DNA of 32,411 nucleotides from Nemertoderma westbladi (taxonomy: Eukaryota > Xenacoelomorpha > Nemertodermatida > Nemertodermatidae). Below, one piece after another: positions 7,705 to 18,297 of the stretch (its first letter is position 1; each line of letters begins with the position of its first letter). The notes under the pieces are model-generated. The model was not told where the DNA came from and did no database searches. It saw only the letters and a program-made list of their open reading frames with translations. The translations under genes and the position numbers were made by a program. Location: positions 1 to 32,411 of the forward strand of contig JAUCBJ010006353.1 in assembly GCA_032718475.1 (NCBI GenBank), given 5' to 3'.

Positions 7705-10700
7705 CCAACACCTTAGCTGTAGCACTCCTCTATGTGGGCATTGTCTCCAACAACGCAACACCTAAGCTGTAGCACTCCTCTATTTGGGCAGTGTCTCCAA
7801 CACCTTAGCTGCAACACTCCTATATGTGGGCAGTGTCTCCAACACCTTAGCTGCAGCACTCCTCTATGTGGGCATTGTCTCCAACACCTTAGCTGTAGCA
7901 CTCGTCTATGTGGGCAGTGTCTCCAACACCTTAGCTGCAGCACTCCTATATGTGGGCAGTGTCTCCAACACCTTAGCTGTAGCACTCGTCTATGTGGGCA
8001 GTGTCTCCAACACCTTAGCTGCAGCACTCCTATATGTGGGCAGTGTCTCCAACACCTTAGCTGCAGCACTCCTCTATGTGGGCAGTGTCTCCAACACCTT
8101 AGCTGCAGCACTCCTATATGTGGGCAGTGTCTCCAACACCTTAGCTGTAGCACTCGTCTATGTGGGCAGTGTCTCCAACACCTTAGCTGCAGCACTCCTA
8201 TATGTGGGCAGTGTCTCCAACACCTTAGCTGTAGCACTCCTCTATTTGGGCAGTGTCTCCAACACCTTAGCTGCAGCACTCCTATATGTGGGCAGTGTCT
8301 CCAACACCTTAGCTGCAGCACTCCTCTATGTGGGCAGTGTCTCCAACACCTTAGCTGCAGCACTCCTATATGTGGGCAGTGTCTCCAACACCTTAGCTGT
8401 AGCACTCGTCTATGTGGGCAGTGTCTCCAACACCTTAGCTGCAGCACTCCTATATGTGGGCAGTGTCTCCAACACCTTAGCTGTAGCACTCCTCTATTTG
8501 GGCAGTGTCTCCAACACCTTAGCTGTAGCACTCGTCTATGTGGGCAGTGTCACCAACACCTTAGCTGCAGCACTCCTATATGTGGGCAGTGTCTCCAACA
8601 ACGCAACACCTAAGCTGCAGCACTCCTCTATTTGGGCAGTGTCTCCAACACCTTAGCTGCAACACTCCTATATGTGGGCAGTGTCTCCAACACCTTAGCT
8701 GCAGCACTCCTCTATGTGGGCAGTGTCTCCAACACCTTAGCTGCAGCACTCCTATATGTGGGCAGTGTCTCCAACACCTTAGCTGTAGCACTCGTCTATG
8801 TGGGCAATGTCTCCAACACCTTAGCTGCAGCACTCCTATATGTAGGCAGTTTCTCCAACACCTTAGCTGTAGCACTCTCTCTATTTGGGCAGTGTCTCCA
8901 ACACCTTAGCTGCAGCACTCCTATATGTGGGCAGTGTCTCCAACAACGCAACACCTAAGCTGTAGCACTCCTCTATTTGGGCAGTGTCTCCAACACCTTA
9001 GCTGTAGCACTCGTCTATGTGGGCAGTGTCTCCAACACCTTAGCTGCAGCACTCCTCTATGTGGGCATTGTCTCCAACAACGCAACACCTAAGCTGTAGC
9101 ACTCCTCTATTTGGGCAGTGTCTCCAACACCTTAGCTGCAGCACTCCTCTATGTGGGCAGTGTCTCCAACACCTTAGCTGCAGCACTCCTATATGTGGGC
9201 AGTGTCTCCAACACCTTAGCTGTAGCACTCGTCTATGTGGGCAGTGTCTCCAACACCTTAGCTGCAGCACTCCTATATGTAGGCAGTGTCTCCAACACCT
9301 TAGCTGTAGCACTCTCTCTATTTGGGCAGTGTCTCCAACACCTTAGCTGCAGCACTCCTATATGTGGGCAGTGTCTCCAACAACGCAACACCTAAGCTGT
9401 AGCACTCCTCTATTTGGGCAGTGTCTCCAACACCTTAGCTGTAGCACTCCTCTATTTGGGCAGTGTCTCCAACACCTAAGCTGTAGCACTCCTCTATTTG
9501 GGCAGTGTCTCCAACACCTTAGCTGTAGCACTCGTCTATGTGGGCAGTGTCTCCAACACCTTAGCTGCAGCACTCCTATATGTGGGCAGTGTCTCCAACA
9601 CCTTAGCTGTAGCACTCTCTCTATTTGGGCAGTGTCTCCAACACCTTAGCTGCAGCACTCCTCTATGTGGGCAGTGTCTCCAACACCTTAGCTGCAGCAC
9701 TCCTCTATTTGGGCAGTGTCTCCAACACCTTAGATGTAGCACTCCTCTATTTGGGCAGTGTCTCCAACACCTTAGCTGTAGCACTCGTCTATGTGGGCAG
9801 TGTCTCCAACACCTTAGCTGCAGCACTCCTATATGTGGGCAGTGTCTCCAACACCTTAGCTGCAGCACTCCTCTATGTGGGCATTGTCTCCAACAACGCA
9901 ACACCTAAGCTGTAGCACTCCTCTATTTGGGCAGTGTCTCCAACACCTTAGCTGTAGCACTCCTCTATTTGGGCAGTGTCTCCAACACCTTAGCTGTAGC
10001 ACTCGTCTATGTGGGCAGTGTCTCCAACAACGCAACACCTAAGCTGTAGCACTCCTCTATTTGGGCAGTGTCTCCAACACCTAAGCTGTAGCACTCCTCT
10101 ATTTGGGCAGTGTCTCCAACACCTTAGCTGTAGCACTCGTCTATGTGGGCAGTGTCTCCAACACCTTAGCTGTAGCACTCCTCTATTTGGGCAGTGTCTC
10201 CAACACCTTAGCTGTAGCACTCGTCTATGTGGGCATTGTCTCCAACACCTTAGCTGCAGCACTCCTATATGCAACACCTTAGCTGCAGCACTCCTATATG
10301 TGGGCAGTGTCTCCAACACCTTAGCTGTAGCACTCCTATATGTGGGCAGTGTCTCCAACACCTTAGCTGCAGCACTCCTCTATGTGGGCATTGTCTCCAA
10401 TAACGCAACACCTAAGCTGTAGCACTCCTCTATTTGGGCAGTGTCTCCAACACCTTAGCTGTAGCACTCCTCTATTTGGGCAGTGTCTCCAACACCTTAG
10501 CTGTAGCACTCGTCTATGTGGGCAGTGTCTCCAACAACGCAACACCTAAGCTGTAGCACTCCTCTATTTGGGCAGTGTCTCCAACACCTAAGCTGTAGCA
10601 CTCCTCTATTTGGGCAGTGTCTCCAACACCTTAGCTGTAGCACTCGTCTATGTGGGCAGTGTCTCCAACACCTTAGCTGCAGCACTCCTCTATGTGGGCA

Positions 10701-12292
10701 TTGTCTCCAACAACGCAACACCTAAGCTGTAGCACTCCTCTATTTGGGCAGTGTCTCCAACACCTTAGCTGTAGCACTCCTCTATTTTGGCAGTGTCTCC
10801 AACACCTTAGCTGTAGCACTCGTCTATGTGGGCAGTGTCTCCAACAACGCAACACCTAAGCTGTAGCACTCCTCTATTTGGGCAGTGTCTCCAACACCTA
10901 AGCTGTAGCACTCCTCTATTTGGGCAGTGTCTCCAACACCTTAGCTGTAGCACTCGTCTATGTGGGCAGTGTCTCCAACACCTTAGCTGTAGCGCTCCTC
11001 TATTTGGGCAGTGTCTCCAACACCTTAGCTGTAGCACTCGTCTATGTGGGCATTGTCTCCAACACCTTAGCTGCAGCACTCCTATATGCAACACCTTAGC
11101 TGCAGCACTCCTATATGTGGGCAGTGTCTCCAACACCTTAGCTGTAGCACTCCTATATGTGGGCAGTGTCTCCAACACCTTAGCTGTAGCACTCGTCTAT
11201 GTGGGCATTGTCTCCAACACCTTAGCTGCAGCACTCCTATATGCAACACCTTAGCTGCAGCACTCCTATATGTGGGCAGTGTCTCCAACACCTTAGCTGT
11301 AGCACTCCTATATGTGGGCAGTGTCTCCAACAACGCAACACCTAAGCTGTAGCACTCCTCTATTTGGGCAGTGTCTCCAACACCTTAGCTGTAGCACTCC
11401 TATATGTGGGCAGTGTCTCCAACACCTTAGCTGTAGCACTCCTATATGTGGGCAGTGTCTCCAACACCTTAGCTGTAGCACTCCTATATGTGGGCAGTGT
11501 CTCCAACACCTTAGCTGTAGCACTCCTATATGTGGGCAGTGTCTCCAACAACGCAACACCTAAGCTGTAGCACTCCTCTATTTGGGCAGTGTCTCCAACA
11601 CCTTAGCTGTAGCACTCCTATATGTGGGCAGTGTCTCCAACACCTAAGCTGTAGCACTCCTCTATTTGGGCAGTGTCTCCAACACCTTAGCTGTAGCACT
11701 CCTCTATTTGGGCAGTGTCTCCAACACCTTAGCTGCAGCACTCCTATATGTGGGCAGTGTCTCCAACACCTTAGCTGTAGCACTCGTCTATGTGGGCAGT
11801 GTCTCCAACACCTTAGCTGTAGCACTCGTTTATGTGGGCAGTGTCTCCAACACATTAGCTGCAGCACTCCTATATGTGGGCAGTGTCTCCAACACCTTAG
11901 CTGCAGCACTCCTCTATTTGGGAAGTGTCTCCAACACCTATGCTGTAGCACTCCTCTATTTGGGCAGTGTCTCCAACACCTTAGCTGTAGCACTCGTCTA
12001 TGTGGGCATTGTCTCCAACACCTTAGCTGCAGCACTCCTATATGCAACACCTTAGCTGCAGCACTCCTATATGTGGGCAGTGTCTCCAACACCTTAGCTG
12101 TAGCACTCCTCTATTTGGGCAGTGTCTCCAACACCTTAGCTGTAGCACTCGTCTATGTGGGCAGTGTCTCCAACACCTTAGCTGCAGCACTCCTATATGT
12201 GGGCAGTGTCTCCAACACCTTAGCTGCAGCACTCCTCTATTTGGGAAGTGTCTCCAACACCTATGCTGCAGCACTCCTCTATGTGGGCAGTG
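7705..12292 (+). repeat. 42-bp minisatellite, about 4.6 kb
   Basis: The main unit is 42 bp, built around CACCTTAGCTG(T/C)AGCACTCC and GTGGGCAGTGTCTCCAA, and is repeated roughly 105-110 times. Variants include a 50-bp form with an extra AACGCAAC-type segment and TAAGCTG in place of TTAGCTG, a shortened form that skips from CTATATG to CAACACC (10270, 11089, 11243, 12043), and a +1 form (ACTCTCTCTATTT). Because 42 is a multiple of three, frames stay open for hundreds of codons on both strands. The frame-breaking variants argue that none of these is translated. Blocks of several variants recur in the same order, so higher-order duplication has occurred. Confidence 0.95.
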
Positions 12293-12511
12293 AGCTTTCT
12301 TTGCTGGAGGTCCAATGTCAGAAAAATGGAATGAAACCGTCTAATGTATTTATACTTGAAAATAAAACGACCAGACAGATTACATTTTAATAAAGTATCC
12401 AAAATTTATTTTAGGCTACTTTCAGTGTTTTTGTGGCATTATTATTTATTATTATTATTAAGCGAATAATCTGATCTTCAAAACGCTACGATTTATTAGT
12501 TACGCTTCGAT
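12293..12511 (+). promoter_or_regulatory. Probable 5' flank of the PAN-like gene
   Basis: A 219-bp stretch between the end of the 42-bp array and the ATG of exon 1. It contains AATAAA motifs at 12360 and 12389 and a (TTA)n run at 12445-12459. The promoter and 5' UTR should lie here or inside the array, but no core element can be named with confidence. Confidence 0.25.
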
Positions 12512-12714
12512 ATGAATATACTAATCACGATATTTATAGTAACCAACATCTATAGAATACAATGCGACCCAACCGGTGGACCCAGTTGTCATAGAGCTGT
12601 TACCTTTGGAAAAGGCCCAAATGGATTACATGAAAATTATCAACTGGTAAATCATATAATAGCGAACATCTCTGCATCAGTTTCTAGAATACAATGCGGA
12701 AGATTGTGTACCAG
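12512..12714 (+). CDS. Exon 1 of a secreted PAN/apple-domain protein gene
   Basis: The ATG opens a hydrophobic leader (MNILITIFIVTNIY), then QCDPTGGPSCHRAVTF and LHENYQLVNHIIANISASVS, ending QCGRLCT plus two bases of the next codon. The spacing S-x2-QCGRLC is the first cysteine pair of a PAN/apple domain. The open frame stops only because it runs into CAG|GTAATT, a good splice donor at 12715. Joined to 21832 the phase matches and the PAN pattern continues. The product would be secreted or extracellular, probably adhesive or carbohydrate/protein-binding as PAN domains usually are; the ligand is unknown. No transcript evidence is available. Confidence 0.6.
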
Positions 12715-12768
12715 GTAATTGGGAATCTTTATAAACCTGTAGGAAGGTAAATAAAGTAAGAGTATTTC

Positions 12769-15700
12769 ACTGAGTAGACCAGGCCTTATTGTTTATTATT
12801 TACTTATCTTGTTACTTGTTTACCTACACTTGAGTAGGCCAGGCATTATTGTTTATTATTTACCTATCTTGTTACTTGTTTACCTACACTGAGTAGACCA
12901 GACCTTATTGTTTATTATTTACCTGTCTTGTTACTTGTTTACCTACACTGAGTAGACCAGACCTTATTGTTTATTATTTACCTGTCTTGTTACTTGTTTA
13001 CCTACACTGAGTAGGCCATGCCTTCTTGTTTATTATTTACCTATCTTGTTACTTGTTTACCTACACTGAGTAGACCAGACCTTCTTGTTTATTATTTACC
13101 TATCTTGTTACTTGTTTACCTACACTGAGTAGGCCATGCCTTCTTGTTTATTATTTACCTATCTTGTTACTTGTTTACCTACACTGAGTAGACCAGACCT
13201 TATTGTTTATTATTTTATCTTGTTACTTGTTTACCTACACTGAGTAGGGCAGGCCTTCTTGTTTATTGTTTACCTATCTTGATACTTGTTTACCTACACT
13301 GAGTAGGCCATGCCTTCTTGTTTATTATTTACCTGTCTTGTTACTTGTTTACCTACACTGAGTAGGCCATGCCTTCTTGTTTATTATTTACTTATCTTGT
13401 TACTTGTTTACCTACACTGAGTAGGGCAGGCCTTCTTGTTTATTATTTACCTGTCTTGTTACTTGTTTACCTACACTGAGTAGGCCATGCCTTCTTGTTT
13501 ATTATTTACTTATCTTGTTACTTGTTTACCTACACTGAGTAGGCCATGCCTTCTTGTTTATTATTTATCTATCTTGTTACTTGTTTACCTACACTGAGTA
13601 GACCAGACCTTATTGTTTATTATTTTATCTTGTTACTTGTTTACCTACACTGAGTAGGGCAGGCCTTCTTGTTTATTGTTTACCTATCTTGATACTTGTT
13701 TACCTACACTGAGTAGGCCATGCCTTCTTGTTTATTATTTACCTGTCTTGTTACTTGTTTACCTACACTGAGTAGGCCATGCCTTCTTGTTTATTATTTA
13801 CCTATCTTGTTACTTGTTTACCTACACTGAGTAGGCCATGCCTTCTTGTTTATTATTTACTTATCTTGTTACTTGTTTACCTACACTGAGTAGGCCATGC
13901 CTTCTTGTTTATTATTTACCTATCTTGTTTCTTGTTTACCTACACTGAGTAGGCCAGGCCTTCTTGTTTATTATTTACTTATCTTGTTACTTGTTTACCT
14001 ACACTGAGTAGGCCAGGCCTTCTTGTTTATTATTTACCTGTCTTGTTACTTGTTTACCTACACTGAGTAGGCCATGCCTTCTTGTTTATTATTTACCTAT
14101 CTTGTTACTTGTTTACCTACACTGAGTAGACCAGACCTTATTGTTTATTATTTTATCTTGTTACTTGTTTACCTACACTGAGTAGGGCAGGCCTTCTTGT
14201 TTATTGTTTACCTATCTTGATACTTGTTTACCTACACTGAGTAGGCCATGCCTTCTTGTTTATTATTTACCTGTCTTGTTACTTGTTTACCTACACTGAG
14301 TAGGCCATGCCTTCTTGTTTATTATTTACCTATATTGTTACTTGTTTACCTACACTGAGTAGACCAGACCTTATTGTTTATTATTTTATCTTGTTACTTG
14401 TTTACCTACACTGAGTATGGCAGGCCTTCTTGTTTATTGTTTACCTATCTTGATACTTGTTTACCTACACTGAGTAGGCCATGCCTTCTTGTTTATTATT
14501 TACCTGTCTTGTTACTTGTTTACCTACACTGAGTAGGCCAAGCCTTCTTGTTTATTATTTACCTATCTTGTTACTTGTTTACCTACACTGAGTAGACCAG
14601 ACCTTATTGTTTATTATTTTATCTTGTTACTTGTTTACCTACACTGAGTAGGGCAGGCCTTCTTGTTTATTGTTTACCTATCTTGATACTTGTTTACCTA
14701 CACTGAGTAGACCAGACCTTATTGTTTATTATTTACCTGTCTTGTTACTTGTTTACCTACACTGAGTAGGCCATGCCTTCTTGTTTATTATTCACCTATC
14801 TTGTTACTTGTTTACCTACACTGAGTAGACCAGACCTTATTGTTTATTATTTTATCTTGTTACTTGTTTACCTACACTGAGTAGGGCAGGCCTTCTTGTT
14901 TATTGTTTACCTATCTTGATACTTGTTTACCTACACTGAGTAGGCCATGCCTTCTTGTTTATTATTTACCTGTCTTGTTACTTGTTTACCTACACTGAGT
15001 AGGCCATGCCTTATTGTTTATTATTTACCTATCATTTTACTTGTTTACCTACACTGAGTAGGGCAGACCTTCTTGTTTATTATTTACCTATCTTGATACT
15101 TGTTTACCTACACTGAGTAGACCAGACCTTCTTGTTTATTATTTACTTATCTTGTTACTTGTTTACCTACACTGAGTAGGTCATGCCTTATTGTTTATTA
15201 TTTACCTATCTTTTTACTTGTTTACCTACACTGAGTAGGGCAGACCTTCTTGTTTATTATTTACCTATCTTGATACTTGTTTACCTACACTGAGTAGGCC
15301 AGGCCTTCTTGTTTATTATTTACCTGTCTTGTTACTTGTTTACCTACACTGAGTAGGCCATGCCTTCTTGTTTATTATTTACTTATCTTGTTACTTGTTT
15401 ACCTACACTGAGTAGGCCATGCCTTCTTGTTTATTATTTACCTATTTTGTTACTTGTTTACCTACACTGAGTTGGGCAGGCCTTCTTGTTTATTATTTAC
15501 CTATCTTGTTACTTGTTTACCTACACTGAGTAGGGCAGGCCTTCTTGTTTATTATTTACCTATCTTGATACTTGTTTACCTACACTGAGTAGACCAGACC
15601 TTATTGTTTATTATTTACCTATCTTGATACTTGTTTACCTACACTGAGTAGACCAGACCTTCTTGTTTATTATTTACCTATCTTGTTACTTGTTTACCTA

Positions 15701-17005
15701 CACTGAGTAGGGCAGGCCTTCTTGTTTATTATTTACCTATCTTGATACTTGTTTACCTACACTGAGTAGACCAGACCTTCTTGTTTATTATTTACTTATC
15801 TTGTTACTTGTTTACCTACACTGAGTAGGCCATGCCTTCTTGTTTATTATTTACCTATTTTGTTACTTGTTTACCTACACTGAGTAGGCCATGCCTTATT
15901 GTTTATTATTTACCTATCTTTTTACTTGTTTACCTACACTGAGTAGGGCAGACCTTCTTGTTTATTATTTACCTATCTTGATACTTGTTTACCTACACTG
16001 AGTAGACCAGACCTTCTTGTTTATTATTTACTCATCTTGTTACTTGTTTACCTACACTTGAGTAGGCCAGGCCTTCTTGTTTATTATTTACTTATCTTGT
16101 TACTTGTTTACCTACACTTGAGTAGGCAGACCTTCTTGTTTATTATTTACCTATCTTGTTACTTGTTTACCTACACTGAGTAGACCAGACCTTATTGTTT
16201 ATTATTTTATCTTGTTACTTGTTTACCTACACTGAGTAGGGCAGGCCTTCTTGTTTATTGTTTACCTATCTTGATACTTGTTTACCTACACTGAGTAGGC
16301 CATGCCTTCTTGTTTATTATTTACCTATCTTGATACTTGTTTACCTACACTGAGTAGGCCATGCCTTCTTGTTTATTATTTACCTATCTTTTTACTTGTT
16401 TACCTACACTGAGTAGGGCAGGCCTTCTTGTTTATTATTTACCTATCTTGTTACTTGTTTACCTACACTGAGTAGGCCATGCCTTCTTGTTTATTATTTA
16501 CCTATCTTGTTACTTGTTTACCTACACTGAGTAGGCCAGGCCTTCTTGTTTATTATTTACTTATCTTGTTACTTGTTTACCTACACTGAGTAGGGCAGGC
16601 CTTCTTGTTTATTATTTACCTATCTTGTTACTTGTTTACCTACACTGAGTAGGGCAGACCTTCTTGTTTATTATTTACCTGTCTTGTTACTTATTTACCT
16701 ACACTGAGTAGGCCATGCCTTCTTGTTTATTATTTACCTATCTTGTTACTTGTTTACCTACACTGAGTAGGCCAGGCCTTCTTGTTTATTATTTACCTAT
16801 CTTGTTACTTGTTTACCTACACTGAGTAGGGCAGGCCTTCATGTTTATTATTTACCTATCTTGTTACTTGTTTACCTACACTGAGTAGACCAGACCTTAT
16901 TGTTTATTATTTTATCTTGTTACTTGTTTACCTACACTGAGTAGGGCAGGCCTTCTTGTTTATTGTTTACCTATCTTGATACTTGTTTACCTACACTGAG
17001 TAGGC
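12769..17005 (+). repeat. 59-bp minisatellite, about 4.2 kb, in intron 1
   Basis: About 72 units of 59 bp (CACTGAGTAGGCCATGCCTT...CTTGTTTACCTA), with a 56-bp variant that lacks ACC (TATTATTTTATCTTG). A two-unit block recurs several times: a 56-bp GACCAGACC unit followed by a unit with GGGCAGGCC, TTATTGTTT and TTGATACTTG (near 13195, 13605, 14130, 14365, 14595, 14830, 16190 and 16890). This indicates higher-order amplification. The array starts 54 bp after the exon 1 donor and ends exactly at the 5' LTR of the CsRn1-like element. Confidence 0.95.
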
Positions 17006-17198
17006 TGTAGTGGAGAAAGAACTAGGTACTGTATAATATATGTTTTTGCCCCTACCGGTCATGTCGGCAGTACTGCACTACTTCTTTTATGATTTGATCA
17101 CTGATTATTATTATATACTCTTTGACACAACAGGCCTATTTCAGTATTTGTTATGTTTATACAGATAGATCCCCAGCCTGACAGCTTAGGGATTTATA
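17006..17198 (+). repeat. 5' LTR of the CsRn1-like element
   Basis: Starts TGTAGTGGAGAAAGAACTAG. The part shared with the 3' LTR runs to 17171. The primer site starts at 17200, so the true LTR end is inferred near 17198. A TATA-like GTATAATATATG lies about 24 bp in. Confidence 0.75.
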
Positions 17199-17199
17199 T

Positions 17200-17212
17200 T
17201 GGTGACCCGGAC
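17200..17212 (+). promoter_or_regulatory. tRNA-Trp-type primer-binding site
   Basis: TGGTGACCCGGAC differs by one base from TGGTGACCCCGAC, the complement of the 3' end of tRNA-Trp, which CsRn1-type elements are known to use as primer. Confidence 0.65.
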
Positions 17213-17361
17213 GAGATACGAGATTAAAATAAATAAACAAAAAAAAAACTACTGTTTGTAATTATTTTTACTAATAAACTTTACTATCTTAATTATTATA
17301 TTTGTATATTGGAATACAAACACGGTGCCGGTAGTCAAAATTCGAATACTCCATTTCATGA

Positions 17362-18297
17362 ATGACTACAAACTCAGTAAACCCGGGTAAAACAAATTCA
17401 TTAACACAGCCATCGGAGGCAACCGGGAGTGGAGCTGGAGCTAACGGCAATGTTGGGGCCGGATCAAATGTTCCTGTGACAAAAGTTGCTGTAAAACCAC
17501 CACCGTTCTATCGCTCAAATCCCAATGTTTGGTTTCGATCTCTCGAGTCTCAGTTCGCATTGGCGGGAGTATCAGTAGATTCAACAAAATTCCATTACGT
17601 AATCGCCAATTTACCAGAGGACGTTGCTCTCAATATACCTACGGATACCATTACTTATGATGGATTAAAAACAATGATCTTACAACTTTACCAAAAGACT
17701 AAAACAGAACTATTAGAAGAAGCCCTTGGGCAGGTTTCCCTAGAAGGACAAAAGCCCTCATTAGCGTATCTCCGAATAAAGAGGAAATTGCAGGAGTGCA
17801 ACTTGACAGCAGACGATGACGTTGTACGGCACAAGTTAATGCAAGCAATCCCTATAACTGCACAGGCTGCACTCAGTGCCCATCTAAGTCTACCACCAGA
17901 AGAGTTTGCAACGCTGGCCGATACTATAATCCAGTTTACCTCCGCCATACCGGTACCTATGCAGGTTCAACCTGTAACTCAGCAACCTCAACAGATGGGG
18001 GTGTCAAGGATAAATTATAGACAAGGGGGCAGCGCATCCGGATACGAGCGACAAACAGCTAGAAATAGCAATTATGGGTCGGCCAACCACAATGCTGAGA
18101 GCACGATACATCCATTCAGTACTGGCCAACGACCAAAAATCTGCCGATTCCATATTTTCTTTGGTGAAAAAGCAAAATATTGTAAACCATGGTGCCGTTG
18201 GCCAGGACGGAAACCTAACTATATGCTAAGTTCCTCCAGAGGTAATTCCCCTTCCAGCGGGCGTTCAAGAAATAACTCAGAAGGATCGGAAAACTAG
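17362..18297 (+). CDS. gag: CsRn1-like Gag
   Basis: 311 codons from the first ATG after the primer site to TAG at 18295-18297. The core contains VWFRSLESQFALAGV, FHYVIANLPEDVA, LYQKTKTELLEEALGQ and HKLMQAIP, the layout of a retrotransposon Gag capsid. Near the C-terminus, C261-x2-H264-x9-C274-x3-C278 (CRFHIFFGEKAKYCKPWC) is the unusual CHCC box typical of the CsRn1 clade rather than a CCHC knuckle. Gag would assemble particles and bind element RNA in the cytoplasm. The frame is intact. It overlaps the -1 pol frame by 22 nt. Confidence 0.85.
   Translation: MTTNSVNPGKTNSLTQPSEATGSGAGANGNVGAGSNVPVTKVAVKPPPFYRSNPNVWFRSLESQFALAGVSVDSTKFHYVIANLPEDVALNIPTDTITYDGLKTMILQLYQKTKTELLEEALGQVSLEGQKPSLAYLRIKRKLQECNLTADDDVVRHKLMQAIPITAQAALSAHLSLPPEEFATLADTIIQFTSAIPVPMQVQPVTQQPQQMGVSRINYRQGGSASGYERQTARNSNYGSANHNAESTIHPFSTGQRPKICRFHIFFGEKAKYCKPWCRWPGRKPNYMLSSSRGNSPSSGRSRNNSEGSEN

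Noticed and set aside
7713-12390. Many Cys-rich or Ala/Leu-rich repeat proteins on both strands
   Set aside because: They arise because the 42-bp unit is a multiple of three and lacks stops. Spacer variants break every frame, and no start or splice context supports translation.
4478-17005. CRISPR-like regular repeats
   Set aside because: Units are contiguous with no unique spacers, there are no cas genes, and the context is animal.
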